From contig CM022298.1 in NCBI GenBank assembly GCA_011799875.1, forward strand, positions 262,811,757-262,875,756: a DNA stretch of 64,000 nucleotides, given 5' to 3'. The notes beneath the pieces were generated by a model that saw nothing but the letters and a program-made list of their open reading frames with translations, was not told the DNA's origin and did not search any database. Below, piece after piece: positions 35,012-46,500 of the stretch; within the stretch, counting starts at the first letter, position 1; the number at the start of each line of letters is the position of its first letter. The stretch comes from Thinopyrum elongatum. Taxonomy: Eukaryota > Streptophyta > Magnoliopsida > Poales > Poaceae. Position numbers and translations under genes: made by a program.

Positions 35012-35118
35012 CAAGCAATACCGTGCGCTTTGTGATATAGGTGCCACATCGAACTTGTGCATTTGGTATTTGAACATAAAACCACCCTTCATACATATAT
35101 TTTGTCCACATGCAAGTG
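35012..35118. repeat. Continuation of the 22850-24690 tandem array
   Basis: GGTGCCACATCGAACTTGTG and the following TATTTGAACATA, then TGTCCACATGCA, repeat the unit order seen at 23199 and 23526. This shows that the LTR element interrupted an existing unit. Confidence 0.7.
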
Positions 35119-35659
35119 TGTTTGTGTTCTGACCCTTTGCCGCGTCATTTTCACCAAATTTATGAACATTAGACTAGTCGGATGACGCAACAGACACTGT
35201 TCGCTCGCACTAACCGTGTGCCACGCTGGTGCCCCTGTCATGCACATCAGCACAGTACATTGGGCTCCACGAGGCTTCCCCTCTCGAAAATATCTACCCT
35301 CCTACAGGGTTTTCCTATTTGTTAACACACGGTTGTTATGTTTCGACCGTGTGTGATGTTTGTTGTTCTCGCTCCCGACTGCATCCCTCAAAAATATCTG
35401 CCCGCACTGGTACAGCGAGGTGCTATACAAACGGTTTTTAACCGCTTTCTGCGACGGCATTCCGAACCGTCGCCGAGTGAGTGTGTGCGATAGGGGGGGT
35501 CCTTCTGACATGACCTAGAAACCGTCGGGGATAGGCCCTCGTGGCACACACGCTCGGCAAAATGAGGTCGTGTGCGACGGGCGAGCGATCAAATACGATT
35601 ATATGTACAGTTGTGCTAAAAAAGTACAATTATACAGGCCAAATCATTTCCGGTCTTAA

Positions 35660-35839
35660 GTACAGCCCACACAGTCAGTCCCGGCTAAACGTTTCCGTTC
35701 GTATGTACATTCCACATAGTCAATCCAAGGAATACGTTTCCGCTAGTATGTACATCCCACATAGTTAATCCAAGAAGTACGTTTTCGTTCGTATATACAT
35801 CCCATGCAGTCACTCCAAGCAAAACGTTTCCGTTCACAG
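35660..35839. repeat. 45-bp tandem repeat, four units
   Basis: Units start at 35660, 35705, 35750 and 35795, and a partial one at 35840, each exactly 45 bp. Each has GTACATCCCACATAGT-like and CAAG(A/C)A(A/G)(A/T)ACGTTTCCG-like parts. They form part of the subterminal region. Because 45 is a multiple of three, the minus strand stays open as a 15-residue repeat, which I take as a by-product. Confidence 0.9.
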
Positions 35840-36404
35840 GTACATCACACACAATTTTCCCCATTAAATCGTTTGTGATAGTATTGCCATTGTAGACGAT
35901 ATTAACAATTTTATCATTTGCGTTATTGAATGCATCACACACGGTGCATAAAAGAAACTGTGTGGCATAGGCTGTCCACCACACACACTTTTTATGTGGT
36001 AAATGTTTGCGCAACGTGGCCTAACGCAAACAGTTTTCAAGAGGATGTCATGTGTGATTGTTCATTGATCCAACATGGTTTATTCCTAGAAACTGTGTGC
36101 GTTGCCTGAGGTCATCTCCCACGGTGTTTTATCAATAACCGTTTGCAATAGAAAAACCCAATTAGCGGGCTAATTGGCCATTAGCGGGGTAATTGTCCTA
36201 TTATTAATAATCTATTTATTAATCTAATTGACATTTCCTATTAAGCACAAAATATATTTCATTTTGGTATTAAGGAAGTAGGATTTCATAATTTAAATAC
36301 ATCAGAGTACAACATCATATAGCTTCAGCACTCAACAACCCCATTATACAACTGCACCAACACCAAGTTTCACATGCAACATCTATAACCTTTCGAAATT
36401 AGCA

Positions 36405-36923
36405 TCATAGATGGTACATAGACAGATGAATCTCATCTGGAAAACTGCTGAAGCGGAAGGCGAATATTGAGCCTTCATTAATGTTGAAGGTCTTTGCAAC
36501 TTTAGGCCAGTGCCTATGCATGATTGACCGTCCATCCTTCGTCCTCTTCAGGAACACTTCAATATTGAACCGTGGGTGTTGTATGAATACCTTCCTCGTC
36601 TCCTAACCATACAGGTGGTTTGAGAGGTAATCATTAGTGAACTGCTTTGGAAAGGCCTGAAAACAAGGATGTGCATAAATATGTTCTCTAGATTGGAAAT
36701 GGGGCAAAGGAATAAAAAAGCCAATGTATAATAGTTAGTACCATCCTGTAGTGAACCGATGTCTTCTTCATTGTGCAAACAAAGATCTTGTTGTTTTTTG
36801 TCGCTAATTTCTTTATGCTAACAATCTTTCTGAGTTTCTTGACTTGACTGATATTCATGGACAACTCATTTCCCCAGATGCAAAAAGGGTCGAATAGTGG
36901 GTCAAAACCTCTGACAGCAGGAC
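36405..36923 (-). pseudogene. B3-domain gene, two exons, copy 1 (nonsense codon)
   Basis: Exon 1 is 36923-36742 (after a TAG acceptor; reads FDPFCIWGNE and QVKKLRKIVS, then KIFVCTMKKTSVHYRM) and exon 2 is 36656-36405 (FPKQFTNDYLSN, GRSIMHRHWPKVAKTF, EGSIFAFRF). Donor GGTACTAA after ATG and acceptor TTTTCAG join them in phase. The order of a strand ending in FV.T..KT, FPK.F...YL, GRS....W..V and EG.IFAF is that of the plant B3 DNA-binding domain (as in REM/ARF/VRN1 proteins). TAG at 36605-36603 interrupts exon 2 after HLYG, so this copy is broken. The plus-strand copy at 61917-62443 has the same structure. Any upstream exon is uncertain; 38470-38072 is a candidate neighbour gene. Confidence 0.7.
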
Positions 36924-37191
36924 CTACATGTGCAAGACCAAATTGTTAAAATCCTAAATATTAGGATGGTTCCTACATTGCAAAATAATGTTCTATGAGA
37001 CAAAGGACCATGCATGTGCAAACCTCAATTGTAAACCTCAGTGCTTCCCATTGTTTCCCTGCAACATATATAAGGTAGTTAGTGATCGGGTTAAGTGAGG
37101 GTTCACATGCTATCAGTAAAATTTGTTCATGAAAAATAAGCACATTGCAGATTCATTAGATTAATTCAAGCCACATGGAAAATCCATTTAT

Positions 37192-37925
37192 CCAAACCAA
37201 GCATGATTAAGAACTAGGAAATAGCAATTGTATATGTTTCTCATGTATTAAGTGCAGACAAATTCGATTTATTCCTCACATGTACAAAAATACAAAATTC
37301 TACCCACGACAATTGGACATCGCATTGCAGAATTGAACCAAGCAGTTAGCTAAACACCACAACAAATGAACCAAACATTAACTGAGCACCACATTGCACA
37401 ATATAACATACTCCTAATAGAAGATTAGACAGTTAACCAAACCAAGCATGCTTAACAACTTGGAAATATAGCAATTGTATTTGTTTCTCATGTATTTAGT
37501 ACAGCCAAATTCGATTTATTTCTCACATGGTATACAATAACATAATGCACCCACAACAATTGAACATCGCATTGCAGAATTGAACCAAACAGTTAACTAA
37601 ACACCACAACAAATGAACCAAACATTAACATAGCACCACATTATACAATATATAACATACTAGAAGATCAAACAGTTAACCAAACCAAGCATGCTTGACA
37701 ACTTGGAAATATAGCAATTGTATTTGTTTCTCATGTATTTTGTCAAGATAAATTCGATTTATTTCTCACATGGAAGACAATACAAAATTGCACCCTAAAG
37801 AATTGAATATCACATTTGCAGAATTGAACCAAACAGTTAGCTAAACACAACAACTAATTAACCAAACAGTTAATAAGTGAGCACCACATTGCACGACATA
37901 TAGAACATATACACTAGAGCAACAG
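37192..37925. repeat. Tandem repeat of about 244 bp, three units
   Basis: Units start with CCAAACCAAGCATG at 37192, 37438 and 37680, so the periods are 246 and 242. Each unit contains AAATTCGATTTATT, CATCGCATTGCAGAATTGAA and CACCACATT. They lie in the non-coding stretch between the Ala-rich exon and the B3 exons. Confidence 0.85.
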
Positions 37926-38071
37926 ATTGCATGGTAAAAGTAAATAGGACAATTCACTAGAATTTGTTAAGGAAAGGCAGGAGCAGCACATGCAACGGGT
38001 AAACCGAGCATGCTTAATTGGCATAGCTAGCAAACTGAACATAGGTCCTGATAGTGAGCTAATAAGACAAG

Positions 38072-38470
38072 CTACTCTTCATCGTCGGAGATATCGATGA
38101 TAATTGGCTCCTTGGACACGGAAAAGGGCAAGGCCTCCACATCATGGGTGCCCTCATCGTAGTGGTGAGTTGCCTGAGCCGCTCCAGGCACCAACCTGCT
38201 GGCTTTCGAGTTGAGGTAAGCACGGGCACACTGAGAAAACACCTCGTAGTCTTCGTCGAAGGCACCGACGGTGGCCTCAAGAAAATGCCATGAACTATCG
38301 TTTAAAGCAGCCAACCACGTTGCAGCGTCGGCGTGCGAGGCATCGACGGTGGCCTCGACGGCAAGGTGCTCCTCCAAGATCTGGGGGTCGGCACGAATGG
38401 CAGCCATCGCGACCTCATCCGCGCGTGCGGCCGCAATTTGCTTCTCCGCTGCCAAATGCTCCTTGAGCTC
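38072..38470 (-). CDS. Ala/Asp-rich exon ending ISDDEE, transposon-borne, unknown
   Basis: It is open from a CAG acceptor at 38471 (reading ELKEHLAAEKQIAAARADE) to TAG-type stop at 38072; an internal ATG lies at 38455. The exon is 399 nt, phase 0. It reads as helical Ala-rich sequence (four ADEV/ADPQ/ADAA-like segments), then SKEPIIIDISDDEE, an acidic end resembling a SUMO-interacting motif (III-D-I-S-D-D-E-E). An upstream exon ending CAAGCAG before GTAATCC at about 38610 is plausible. The product is not recognised; the SIM is an inference from the motif only. Confidence 0.45.
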   Translation of the reverse strand, partial: ELKEHLAAEKQIAAARADEVAMAAIRADPQILEEHLAVEATVDASHADAATWLAALNDSSWHFLEATVGAFDEDYEVFSQCARAYLNSKASRLVPGAAQATHHYDEGTHDVEALPFSVSKEPIIIDISDDEE

Positions 38471-39136
38471 CTGGCTATACTATGTGCACCATGGCTTAGG
38501 GTGGCGCTTATTTGGGGGAGGGGTCGCTGATTTGGGTGGAAGGTGTCATGCCGGCGGTCGGGGCATGTGGGATGTGGAAGGAGGAGGAGGATGGGGGTTG
38601 GGTGTGGATTACCTGCTTGGATCAACGAGATCGAGCAACGTGAAGGAGGGTCACCGGTGAGGAGTCAGCGCTGCAAGCAAGGAGTGAAGGTTTCAACTTG
38701 GAAAGGAAGGCGGAAACAGGTGGAATGTGGCTTTTGGTAAGGGGGAGGGGGCGGGGAGGTAGATATTACCGCGGAAGCCAAAATTTTTGGATCGGTGCAG
38801 CAAAAAAACTGGCGCGCAAAGTGTCATCAGACACGGTCCCTTATTCAACACTGTGTACGATATGTGAACATCACAAATGATTCATATAGCTTACCCCGTG
38901 TGTGATTCATATAGCTTACCCCGTGTGTGATGAGTTTGAACATGCAAATTTTGGTCCGAATTTCCCTGGTTACAGTGGTCATCCACGTCATTGCATAATT
39001 TGGGTACACAAAGGACACTACAGCACACCCACACTTCTTAATCGGGCAAGTTCAGCAATTAAATAGAGCTAGCTGACCTAAACATTACTCTAACAAATTA
39101 AAGACTGACGCTCTTAATTAAATAGAGCTAGCTGAC

Positions 39137-39727
39137 CTAAACATCACAAACGATCTCCGCTGCCTCCTCCATGTCCAGCTCGCGCCCGGCGATCTCCTTG
39201 GGAAGGGACTCCATGGCATCCATCGCACCATACTCGGCAAGCATCTCGCCATCTGCGTCCGTCATCTCTTTGGAAAAGGCCGCCATGAGCTGGGCGTGGG
39301 CGGCCGCGATCTAGGCTTGGATGGGCTCTGTCGTGGCAAGGGATGCCACGGAGAAATGGATGGCTGCTCGAATGCTCTCGGCGATTGCCAACTCTTCGGT
39401 CGTGGGTTGTCGACCGTTATCGAAGAAGCTTCGTTCGATTTGTGTGGTGACCGCCATGAGCTGGGCATGGGCAGCCTCCACCAGGTCTAAGGCCATCACT
39501 GCGGAATGGACAGCTGCTGTGCCACTCTCGCTAGTTGCTATCCCCGAGGCAGATGTTGCTACCGCCACCTGAGAAGCAACAGCAGCCATTTGGGCTGCCT
39601 TGGCCGCCCGATCACAGATTGCGGCCGCGCTCATGAAGCTTGTTAGCACATGCATGGAGGCTGCAGCCGCGCTCTCGCCAGAGTGGGCCGCCGAAGTTGA
39701 CCTCACGAAGGGGGTCCACGTCCCCAT
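39137..39727 (-). pseudogene. Ala-rich transposon ORF with one stop, unknown
   Basis: ATG at 39727 opens 197 codons to TAG at 39139-39137, broken by TAG at 39313-39311. It is an alanine-rich, likely helical protein. The segment AAHAQLMA occurs twice, on either side of the stop, which suggests an internal duplication. It ends in an acidic EEAAEIVCDV. Subterminal-type motifs (CTCACACGGTTGGTGATAA) lie upstream at about 39880. It appears to be a separate transposon fragment from the B3-bearing copy. Confidence 0.45.
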
Positions 39728-40059
39728 CTTTCACCGGCGACGATTGAACAGTGAAATGATATTTGGGGATTGAGCTAGTGTGCTTGACACGCCGGCTGTG
39801 GACTGTAGCCGATGCACCTTCTCGCGTAAGCCATATGCGTACTATACTATGATGGTGCTCCAAGATATTTTGTGCTGCATCTCACACGGTTGGTGATAAT
39901 AAACTATGTGTGATCTACTTGATTTTTTGTCTTGATTTGAATTACATAATGGGGTCACAGCGGCAAAGGAGGGTGTTTGAATTGCAAGAACTTTTATCTG
40001 CAGTGAACATGCAACTATACGTGTGTCGTCAAAAAAATTGTAATTATCCAGGGTTTGTT

Positions 40060-42103
40060 TGGACATTTTTATACATTAACTTGGTTTTCTAGGCATTTTA
40101 GGTGCACAATTCAAAATTAAACTACATGCACATGCTCCGGTGCACCAAAATGGGTTGAAAAATCATATATGTGTCCATGGGTTGATGATTATGTCTCATG
40201 CAAGAAATGGGGATGAACTTCAAACACCACGGCACCGTGGCTCTTCGGCAAACATTGAGGTACTTGCTTTTGTAATTGTAGTAAATCCAAAACTCGTGTG
40301 AAATTCATGAACCTTGGCATGCTATCATGGAATGGCATCAACGTGCTGGGGTAAAAATTATTGTCCCATTTGGGGCAGGTTATGGTACAAGCTTCTCACA
40401 AAACAGAGCTTCTCACAAGAAGCCTCATGGTTCCTGTAGGGAAACGTGTCACCTTTGTGGACAAAATGATATTCGTCGCCTCTTCTTGCTTTCAATTTTT
40501 TTCTGGTGTCAACATAGAATAACAAGAGTGTCATGTTAACTGAGTTTTCTAGGCATTTATGTGCATAATTCAAAACTGAACTACATGCACATGCTCCAGT
40601 GTATAAAAACGGGTTAAAAAATCCAATGTGTGTCCCTAGTTGCAAGCTTAGGTCACATGCAAGAAATGAGAATGAATGTCAAACACCTTGACACTGTCGC
40701 TTCGTCGCTAACATTGAGATACATGGTTTTAAAATTCTAGTAAAGCAAAAACTCATCTGAAATTCATGAAACTTGACATGATATCATGGAACGGCATCAA
40801 CATGCCGTGGTAAAAATATTGTCCCATTTGGGGCAGGTTTGGGTATAAGCTTCTCGCAAACCAGAGCTTCTCACAACAAGTCTGATGGTTTCGATAGGGA
40901 ACGTGCCACCTTTGTGGACGAAACAATATCCGTTGCCTCTTCTTGCTTTCACATTTTTTTCTAGTGTCAACATAGAACAACAAGAGTGTTGTGTCAATTT
41001 TTGGGACTTTTCGGGGTTCGCTTGGACATTTTTATACATTAACTGAGTTTTCTATGCATTTATGTGCATAATTCAAATTTGAACTACATGCACATGCTCC
41101 AGTGCATATAAATGGGTTCAAAATTCAAATGTGTGTACTTGGTTGCAAGCTTAGGTCACATTCAAGAAACGAGAGTCAATGTTAAACACCTTGACACTGT
41201 CGCTTGGCCACTAACATTGAGATGCATGGTTTTAAAATTCTAGTAAATCGAAAACTCATCTGAAATTCATGAAACTTGATATGATATCATTGAACGGCAT
41301 CAACATGCCGTGGTAAAAATATTGTCCCATTTGGGGCAGGTTTGGGGTATAAGCTTCTCGCAAACCAGAGCTTCTCACAACAAGCCTGATGGTTTTGGTA
41401 GGGAACGTTTCACCTTTCTGGACGAAACGATATCCGTTGCCTCTTCTTGATTTCAATTTTTTTTCTAGTGTCAACATAGAACAACAGGAGTGTTGTGTTA
41501 AATTTTGGAATTTTTCGGGGTCCATTTGGACATTTTTATGCATTAACTGAGTTTTCTATGCATTTATGTGCATAATTCAAATTTGGACTACAGGCACATG
41601 CTCCAGTGCATATAAATGGGTTCAAAATTCAAGTGTGTGTCCTTGGTTGCATGCTTAAGTCCCATGCAAGAAATGGGAATGAATGTCAAACACCTTGCCA
41701 CCGTCGCTTGGCCGCTAACATTGAGATACATGGTTTTTAAATTCTAGTAAATCAAAAACACGTCTGGAATTTATGAAACTTGACATGCTATCATGGAACG
41801 GCATCAACATGACGTGCTAAAAATATTGTCCCATTTGGGTCAGGTTGGGGTATAAGCTTCTCACAAACCAGAGCTTCTCACAACAAGGCTCATTGTTACG
41901 GTAGGGAATGTTTCACCTTTCTGGACGAAACGGTATCCGTTGCCTCTTCTTGATTTCAAATTTTTTTCTAGTGTCAACATAGAACAACAGGAGTGTTGTG
42001 TTAAATTTTGGACATTTTCGGGGTTTGTTTGGACATTTTTATACATTAACTGAGTTTTCTATGCTTTTATGTGCATAATTCAAATTTGAACTACAGACAC
42101 ATG
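40060..42103. repeat. Tandem array of about 503 bp units, left part
   Basis: The block GTTTTCTA(G/T)GCATTTATGTGC starts units at 40084, 40544, 41047, 41551 and 42054, giving lengths 460, 503, 504 and 503. Every unit holds CTACATGCACATGCTCC, CATGCAAGAAATGGGAATGA and GCTATCATGGAACGGCATCA. The first unit lacks about 43 bp near its end. The fifth unit is interrupted at 42103 by the CACTA element. No gene is present. Confidence 0.9.
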
Positions 42104-42975
42104 CACTACTAGGAAAATGCTTATACATAGAAGTTTACCTGTAGAGTTTGTTTGTGCCCCCACGCTACTAGTAATTACCAGTAGTGCTGGGTACAAACAG
42201 TGCTACTGGTATAGATTAGCAGTAGCGCTGGTTTCCTTTGGGCAAGCTACTGGTTAGTGTGCCACACCACACCACCAGATCAATACATATTAGCAGCGCC
42301 GGTCGTCTACCCAGCGCTACTGTTAGTTCAGGATCTATGGCGCCTGTTATATGAAACGCGCTACTGCTATTTGTTCTATGTGTACACTTTTACCAGTAGC
42401 GTGTTTTTCATACCGGCGCTGTAGCTAGTAGAACTGAGCAGTACATATTTTTTTTGGCGACCATAGCAGTAGCGCGCATTGGTGACCAGCACTACAACTA
42501 TGGTCGCCAGCCAAAATACCTACCACCTTCCCCCCTCTTCTTCCTCCCCTCTTCTTCCTCCCCCTTCCTTTCTCCCCCTCTCCTTGCACTTGCTTGTTCC
42601 TTTCAATGCTCCCCCTCTTCTTTGCCCCTCCACCACCCCCTCATTAATGCACTCCCTCCTCCCTCTTTCTTCTTTGCACCTCCACCCCCTCTTCTTTGCC
42701 CCTCCTCCCCCCTCTTCTTTGCCCCTCCACCACCCCCTCCATTAATGCCCTCCCTCCCTCTTCTTTGCCCTCCACCCCCCTTCCATTAATGCTGTCCCTC
42801 TCCTCCCTCTCTCTCCTAGTCTCCTTCTCTCCCTAGCTAGTTAGAGCTTATCTAGAGCTACTAGCTAATTAAGAAGGTGCTCGATATCCCTCTCGACACA
42901 TAGGTGAGCAAAAAAAAGTGTGTGTGTGTGTGTGTGCGATAGGACCGAAACTATAAATATATATATATATATATC

Positions 42976-43160
42976 AATGTTGGGGATATCGCTTATCGGG
43001 AACTTATCGGTCGACCCAAGATAAGGGGTAAATCGGCCAGTTTATCGGCATATCGGCCAATTTATTGCCATATCTGCCGATTTATCGGTCGATTTATCTT
43101 ATCGGTCAGACAGCGATAAGTGATAAATCGGCCGATTTATCGGCATATCGGAAGATATCT
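42976..43160. other. TATCGG-rich block between (AT)n/(GT)n tracts
   Basis: TATCGG and its partial inverted form CCGATA recur about a dozen times (for example CGGCCGATTTATCGG), giving strong local self-complementarity. It is bounded by (AT)n at 42957-42974 and 43170-43182 and by (GT)n runs on the outer sides. It looks like an insertion into a microsatellite, but no clear inverted repeat or target duplication is visible. Confidence 0.5.
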
Positions 43161-43169
43161 TGAACAGTG

Positions 43170-43204
<35 letters not shown>

Positions 43205-43512
43205 CGCGATATGAGAATATACCAAATTGTGTGTGGCATGTGAGTTGCCTATATTATGTATTTGTTGAAATGTGGGTGACATGCATGAGTTGCCTATGTT
43301 TTGCAGAAATATTGATTCAATTCCGTTTCGGTGAATTTCGGGCAAACTCAATATGTCCTATGTTTAGGGAAGGTCATGCTGAATTTTTGTATGAATTTGA
43401 TCCATGCATGCATACGTGGTTATAATATTTTGCTCTGCGTGCAGGTGATCATGAAGGTCAATGGAAGGATGGTGGAAAGATACTGGCAATCCGCGGTGGA
43501 CGACATGTATAA

Positions 43513-46500
43513 AAAAGACTGAAGGATGTTGTATGTCCGTGTCAAAAATGCAAAGGAGGAGTCAGGCTCGACCCCTTTAAGGGTGGTAAATTCAAGGCGC
43601 ACCTGCTCATGCATGGTTTCATGGATGGCCATACTCGGTGGATAAGTGAAGATGATGATGATGATGATGAGGACGTCGACGGGGCAAGAAATAACGACAT
43701 GGGGCCAGACGAAGAGATGACCGATTATGGGCCTGAAGAAGAAGACGGCCTCGGAAATGGCGATGGCGAAGAGGCAGTACAAGGAGGAGAAGACGCGGAC
43801 ACGCCGCCGTCTTCGTCGCTACTAAGTTCAGCCATGCGGGACCCGCATGTTCAAGACCTGCTTCGCAAGATGACTAGCGACAGAGCTGCTTCTAGAGAGG
43901 AGGCCAAACTGGCGCAACTGTAGGTAGACTCAATGACTCCTTTGTATGATGGTTGCGATCCCGAGGTGACCCGCTTGAGTTTCACGCTAGAACTTCCAAA
44001 AGACAAAGGCAAAAAACAAATGGACGGATGCAAGCCTGGATGAGCTTCTGAAGTATCTAAAGAAGGTTCTGCCTGTGGGAAGCCTGTGTCCTACTTGTGT
44101 CGAGGAGGCAAAGAAAATCGTGTGCCCTCTTGATCTACCACACATTAGATCTCACGCATGCATCAACGATTGCATCATATATCGGAACGAGCATGCGGAA
44201 AAAACCATCTGTCCAAAGTGCAATACTTCGCGATATAAGAAGGCCAGAAAGAAAGCTCCACAGAAAGTTGTATGGTACTTTTCGATCAGTCTGCATCTGC
44301 AGCGGTATTTCATAGATCCTAAGGAAGCAAAGCTTATGTGCTGGCATGCGAAGAGGGTGAAGCCAGATGACGGAGATGATCTGAAGGTGAGACACCTCGC
44401 ATATGCTAGCCAGTGGAGAGCATTAAACGCTGAATTTAATTTTTTCGCAAATGATGCAAGGAGCATCGTGCTTGGCGCTAGTAGTGCTGGCATGAATCTG
44501 TTTGGCAACCAGAACACCAATCATAGCACATAGCCCATGTTTGTATGGATGTACAACCTCCCCCTCGAAGTACATGAAGAAAAAATACATACACATGGCT
44601 ATGCTTATTCAAGGGCCAGGACAACCGGGAAATGATATAAATCTATATCTCGGGTTACTAAAAGAGGAGCTACAGACCTTATGGACAACGCCGGCCAAGA
44701 CATGGGACACAAGCAAAGGAGAGTATTTCTACATGAGAGCCGCGCTGATCACAACGGTGTAGGACTATCTCGGTTACGGCTATCTCTCCAGCCAGGTGTG
44801 CCATGAATATTGCGGATGCACCAGGTGCATGGATGATACAACTTCTCTGCAGCTTTCGAAAGATGGTGGGTCTTCGAAAATCATGTACATGGGGCATCGA
44901 AGATGGCTCGAGAAGGATGACCCATGGAGATCTATTCAATGGTAAGGCTGAGCATCGCGGTCCTCCATGTAAGCATAGCAGTGCAGAAATATATGAGTTA
45001 TTGAAGAACTGGGAAGACTGCCCCTCGTCGGGGAAGAAGAATAAAAAGGCGTTGGAGCCGCTGCTGAAGGTATGGAAGACGAGATTTGTTTTCTAGGACT
45101 TGGAATACTGGCCCAAACTTGACACGCCTCATAGCCTTGATTAAATGCATATCACAAAAAATATCCTCGAGAGTTTGCTTGGAATATTGATAAACATGCC
45201 GAAGAAGATCAAGCATGGGCCGAAGGCAAGAAAAGACTTGGAATTTTTGAAAATCAGGAAAGATCTCCAAATGCCCTGTAAAAAGTTGTCAGAGGATACG
45301 GAGATTGATTGTTCAAGTGCCTTGCCGGAATCAATTGTTCAAGTGCCTTGCCGGAATCAATTGTTCACCTTAGGTCTGAAGGAGGTCGATCACTTGTTCA
45401 AGTGCCTTGCCGGAATCAATTGTTCAAGTGCCTTGCCGGAATCAATTGTTCACCTTAGGTCTGAAGGAGGTCGATCACTTGTTCAAGTGCCTTGCCGGAA
45501 TCAAAGTTAGTTCCGGATACTGTGGGAAGATAAGCAGATATCTGGACACTAAGAAAAAAAGGTTCAGCGGGATGAAGTCTCATGACTGTCATGTGATGAT
45601 GACGCAGTTACTCCCGGTTGCACTTAGAGGGATTATGGACACACACGTCCGTGAGACGCTTACTAACCTATGCCACTTTTTTGATGCTATCTCTCGAAAC
45701 TCGATCAGTGTGAAGCAACTCCATAGGCTACAGGAAGAGATCATTGTCATACTGAATGAGCTAGAGATGTACTTCCCGCCTGCATTCTTTGATGTCATGG
45801 TGCATCTATGTGTCCACATCATGGACGACATCATCGACCTAGGGCCGACATTCTTGCACAGCATGATGCCATTCGAGAGGATGAATGGGGTCATCAAAGG
45901 ATTCATTCGTAACATGTCCCGTCCGGATGGAAGCATAGCCCAGGGATATCTGACCAAAGAGTGCACCTCTTTCTGTGAGAGTTATCTAGGCACCGGAGAC
46001 CCTGTTGTTGGTTTGCCTGTCAACAAGCACTGTGGAAGGCTCGAAGGCGAAGGTCACACCAACGGTCATAGGGATGTGAATGTGGTCCGCTCGGGCCGAC
46101 AAAACGACTTTGATAGGGCAAACTTGGCAGTGCTACAACACCTAGATGCGCTAGAAGATTTCGTGACACTGCACAAAGAGACCATCGCAAAGAACTACCG
46201 TGACCATGGGGTGCACAGAACGGACGCTGAAGTTATTAGAGAGCACAACTCCACTTTCTTGCGTTGGTTCCGAGAGCAAGTTCTGGCTAATCCCTCGAAA
46301 GAGGGCTGTCCGGATGGAACGCTCATATACACCTTAGCACATGGACCGTCGACCAACCTCGTGACTTATCAAGCATACGATATCAACGGATACACGTTCT
46401 ACACGAAGGACAAAGATATAAACAGTGATAACCAGAACTTAGGGATGACAATGGAAGCCATGACCGGGAACGTAATTGAAAGATATTACGGAAGGGTCGA

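Larger units (their letters stand above)
35119..38960 (-). mobile_element. DNA transposon with B3-domain gene, copy 1
   Basis: Both ends are rich in short motifs of the type ACACACGGTT, GTGTGTGATG and AAACGTTTCCG (35119-36170 left; 38820-38960 right). Between them, on the minus strand, lie an Ala-rich exon (38470-38072), a 1.1 kb intron-like region with 244 bp repeats, and two B3-coding exons (36923-36405). The plan matches the plus-strand copy at 59041-63151. No transposase is recognisable, so I leave the superfamily open; exact termini and target duplication were not found. Confidence 0.55.

Noticed and set aside
35685..36014. Minus-strand ORF of 109 codons with a 15-residue repeat
   Set aside because: It is created by a 45-bp tandem repeat in the subterminal region; no start context, no domain, and the rest of the transposon coding lies elsewhere.
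42520..42830. Plus-strand ORFs of 88-111 codons in the CACTA left region
   Set aside because: They are made of CCTCTTCTTCCCCC low-complexity sequence with no domain.
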